A stretch of 64,000 nt of DNA. Source: Odontocerum albicorne (Eukaryota > Arthropoda > Insecta > Trichoptera > Odontoceridae). Positions 62,995-64,000 of the stretch are shown here, in pieces (the stretch's first letter is position 1; every line of letters begins with the position of its first letter). The notes under the pieces are model-generated. The model was not told where the DNA came from. It saw nothing but the letters and a program-made list of their open reading frames with translations, and ran no database searches. Location: the NCBI GenBank assembly GCA_949825065.1, contig OX463849.1, positions 6,262,001 through 6,326,000 on the forward strand, written 5' to 3'. Both the position numbers and the translations under genes were made by a program.

Positions 62995-63790
62995 ACTGCA
63001 CGCCTGAATGAGATTTTGTTTCCGTGTAACCGGATGTGAAACTTTCCATTGTATTGTTCCCCGTAGGTAATAATGAACCGTTTCTCTTGAACAAATTGCA
63101 TTATTCTGCATACATACATATCCATCACTTCGTCTCTCTGTCGAGGTAGCAGAGATGACAAAGCGCGAGACTTTCCTATCTCGCCACACATTCTTCACAT
63201 CTTCCACATCCGTACAGTCTTATATAACTGCTACGATTTCCCTGACTTTCTAGGTTTGCTTCTTTCAAAATATAATTCTCGTAATTCAAGCATTATTTTC
63301 CCGGCCTTCCTCTACCATACCTTCTACTCACATGTGCACTTTATATTTGTTTTGTTAATGTTTCTTCATTATTTTTTTCTACTTGCCCAAACCATTTCAA
63401 AGTGCTCATATTTATCTTACTCAACACACCACCCTTAAGTTCACATTTACCCCTAACCACCTTATTCCGTTTTCTAGGGTATAAGGTGATTAGGTATGTA
63501 TTAGGTGATATTCTATCAAAAAATGTATTCTTCCCAGCGCATGTATTTCTACAGCATTTATTTGACTTTTTTCTGCCTGTTTCACTCCCATACATCAAAG
63601 TTAGTAGAAAATTCTGCTTAGACTATCATCTTAGCTGGTTTTTATACTGTTTGGTGGGAGTCTTAGTGTCCCTTTGTCTTTGTTTCCAATCGTTAAAAAC
63701 CGTTTGATATCCCTCTTAACTCTTCCATCATCTGAGAAAATACTACTCATATAACGGAATTTCTTATCTGGTTCCAATCTCCTATTTTTT
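62995..63790 (-). mobile_element. RTE-B, longest minus-strand copy of the 3' region
   Basis: On the minus strand it reads MMYGSETGRKKSNKCCRN, RGKCELKGGVLSKINMSTLK, WFGQVEKNNEETLTKQI, then the DVEDVKNVWRDRKVSR and SATSTERRSDGYVC end. An extra segment near 63478-63525 with ggtgatt.aggta words interrupts it. The upstream side continues to about 63790 in broken frames and ends in a 28-bp repeat. Confidence 0.82.
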
Positions 63791-63792
63791 AC

Positions 63793-63978
63793 CAATGCAT
63801 CGCAATCTCTTATTGTTCACCAATGCATCGCAATATCTTATTGTTCCCCAATGCATCGCAATATCTTATTGTTCTCCAATGCATCGCAATATCTTATTGT
63901 TCACCAATGCATCGCAATCTCTTATTGTTTACCAATGCATCGAAATCTCTTATTGTTCACCAATGCATCGATTTTTTT
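63793..63978. repeat. 28-bp tandem repeat, about 6.5 copies
   Basis: caatgcatcgcaatctctta followed by ttgttcac repeats to the end of the array, with ctctta/tatctta and ttcac/tcccc variants. It sits at the truncated edge of the RTE-B copy. Confidence 0.95.
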
Positions 63979-64000
63979 AATATTTTCACACATCTCCGTG

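Noticed and set aside
1..64000. CRISPR array among the many tandem repeats
   Set aside because: Units are contiguous with no unique spacers of constant length, and the sequence is eukaryotic.

Overview
This 64 kb window looks like repeat-dense, AT-rich DNA from an insect. The order cannot be fixed from sequence alone. The evidence is long non-coding stretches, one spliced animal-type gene, and a mix of mariner, hAT, piggyBac, pogo, Penelope-like, RTE/Jockey-like and tRNA-SINE sequences, with many minisatellites. There are no operons, bacterial genes, CRISPR arrays or intact stand-alone tRNA or rRNA genes. Two 200-base N runs (3785-3984, 48464-48663) are assembly gaps.

The one host gene I can support is the 3' end of a glutamine synthetase gene on the + strand. 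It has two consecutive exons with matching splice phases (9715-9854 and 11314-11462, stop at 11460-11462). Its upstream exons are not visible, so the gene starts left of this window or has lost its 5' part. If it is intact, 1-9714 is largely intron.

Almost everything else is transposon debris. Labels used here are mine. 'RTE-B' is a non-LTR element with at least 15 mostly 5'-truncated or decayed copies. 'LINE-E' has three copies with a YADD reverse transcriptase box. 'LINE-F' has three copies with target duplications of 11, 16 and 18 bp. Single copies of four or five other non-LTR elements also occur. A Penelope-like element (PLE) leaves one GIY-YIG endonuclease remnant (25920-26601) and seven copies of its 3' end, four of them inverted dimers. 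DNA transposons are a truncated mariner, two hAT elements, four piggyBac-type elements (one inside another), a pogo/Tigger-like element, a Tc1/mariner-type element and a 1.1 kb foldback element with CAGGGTGTCC ends. About 18 tRNA-derived SINE copies or fragments are scattered on both strands. 'rep-C' and 'rep-D' are unclassified interspersed repeats.

Tandem arrays are prominent: 88 bp (659-1098), 103 bp (1497-2095), 87 bp inside a hAT element (19906-20435), 307-325 bp (24140-25660), 41 bp (30545-31238), 67 bp (31673-32476), 162 bp of SINE origin (33160-33715), 180 bp with a four-unit higher-order period (52287-54270), 39 bp (58185-58912) and 28 bp (63793-63975). Several are local expansions of a piece of an interspersed repeat.

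The most interesting signals are four. The PLE-derived inverted dimers all have one short and one long end. A conserved hairpin in that PLE end resembles a hammerhead ribozyme core. A tandem array inside a hAT element was built from transposase-coding sequence. Finally, there is a clear record of nested insertions.
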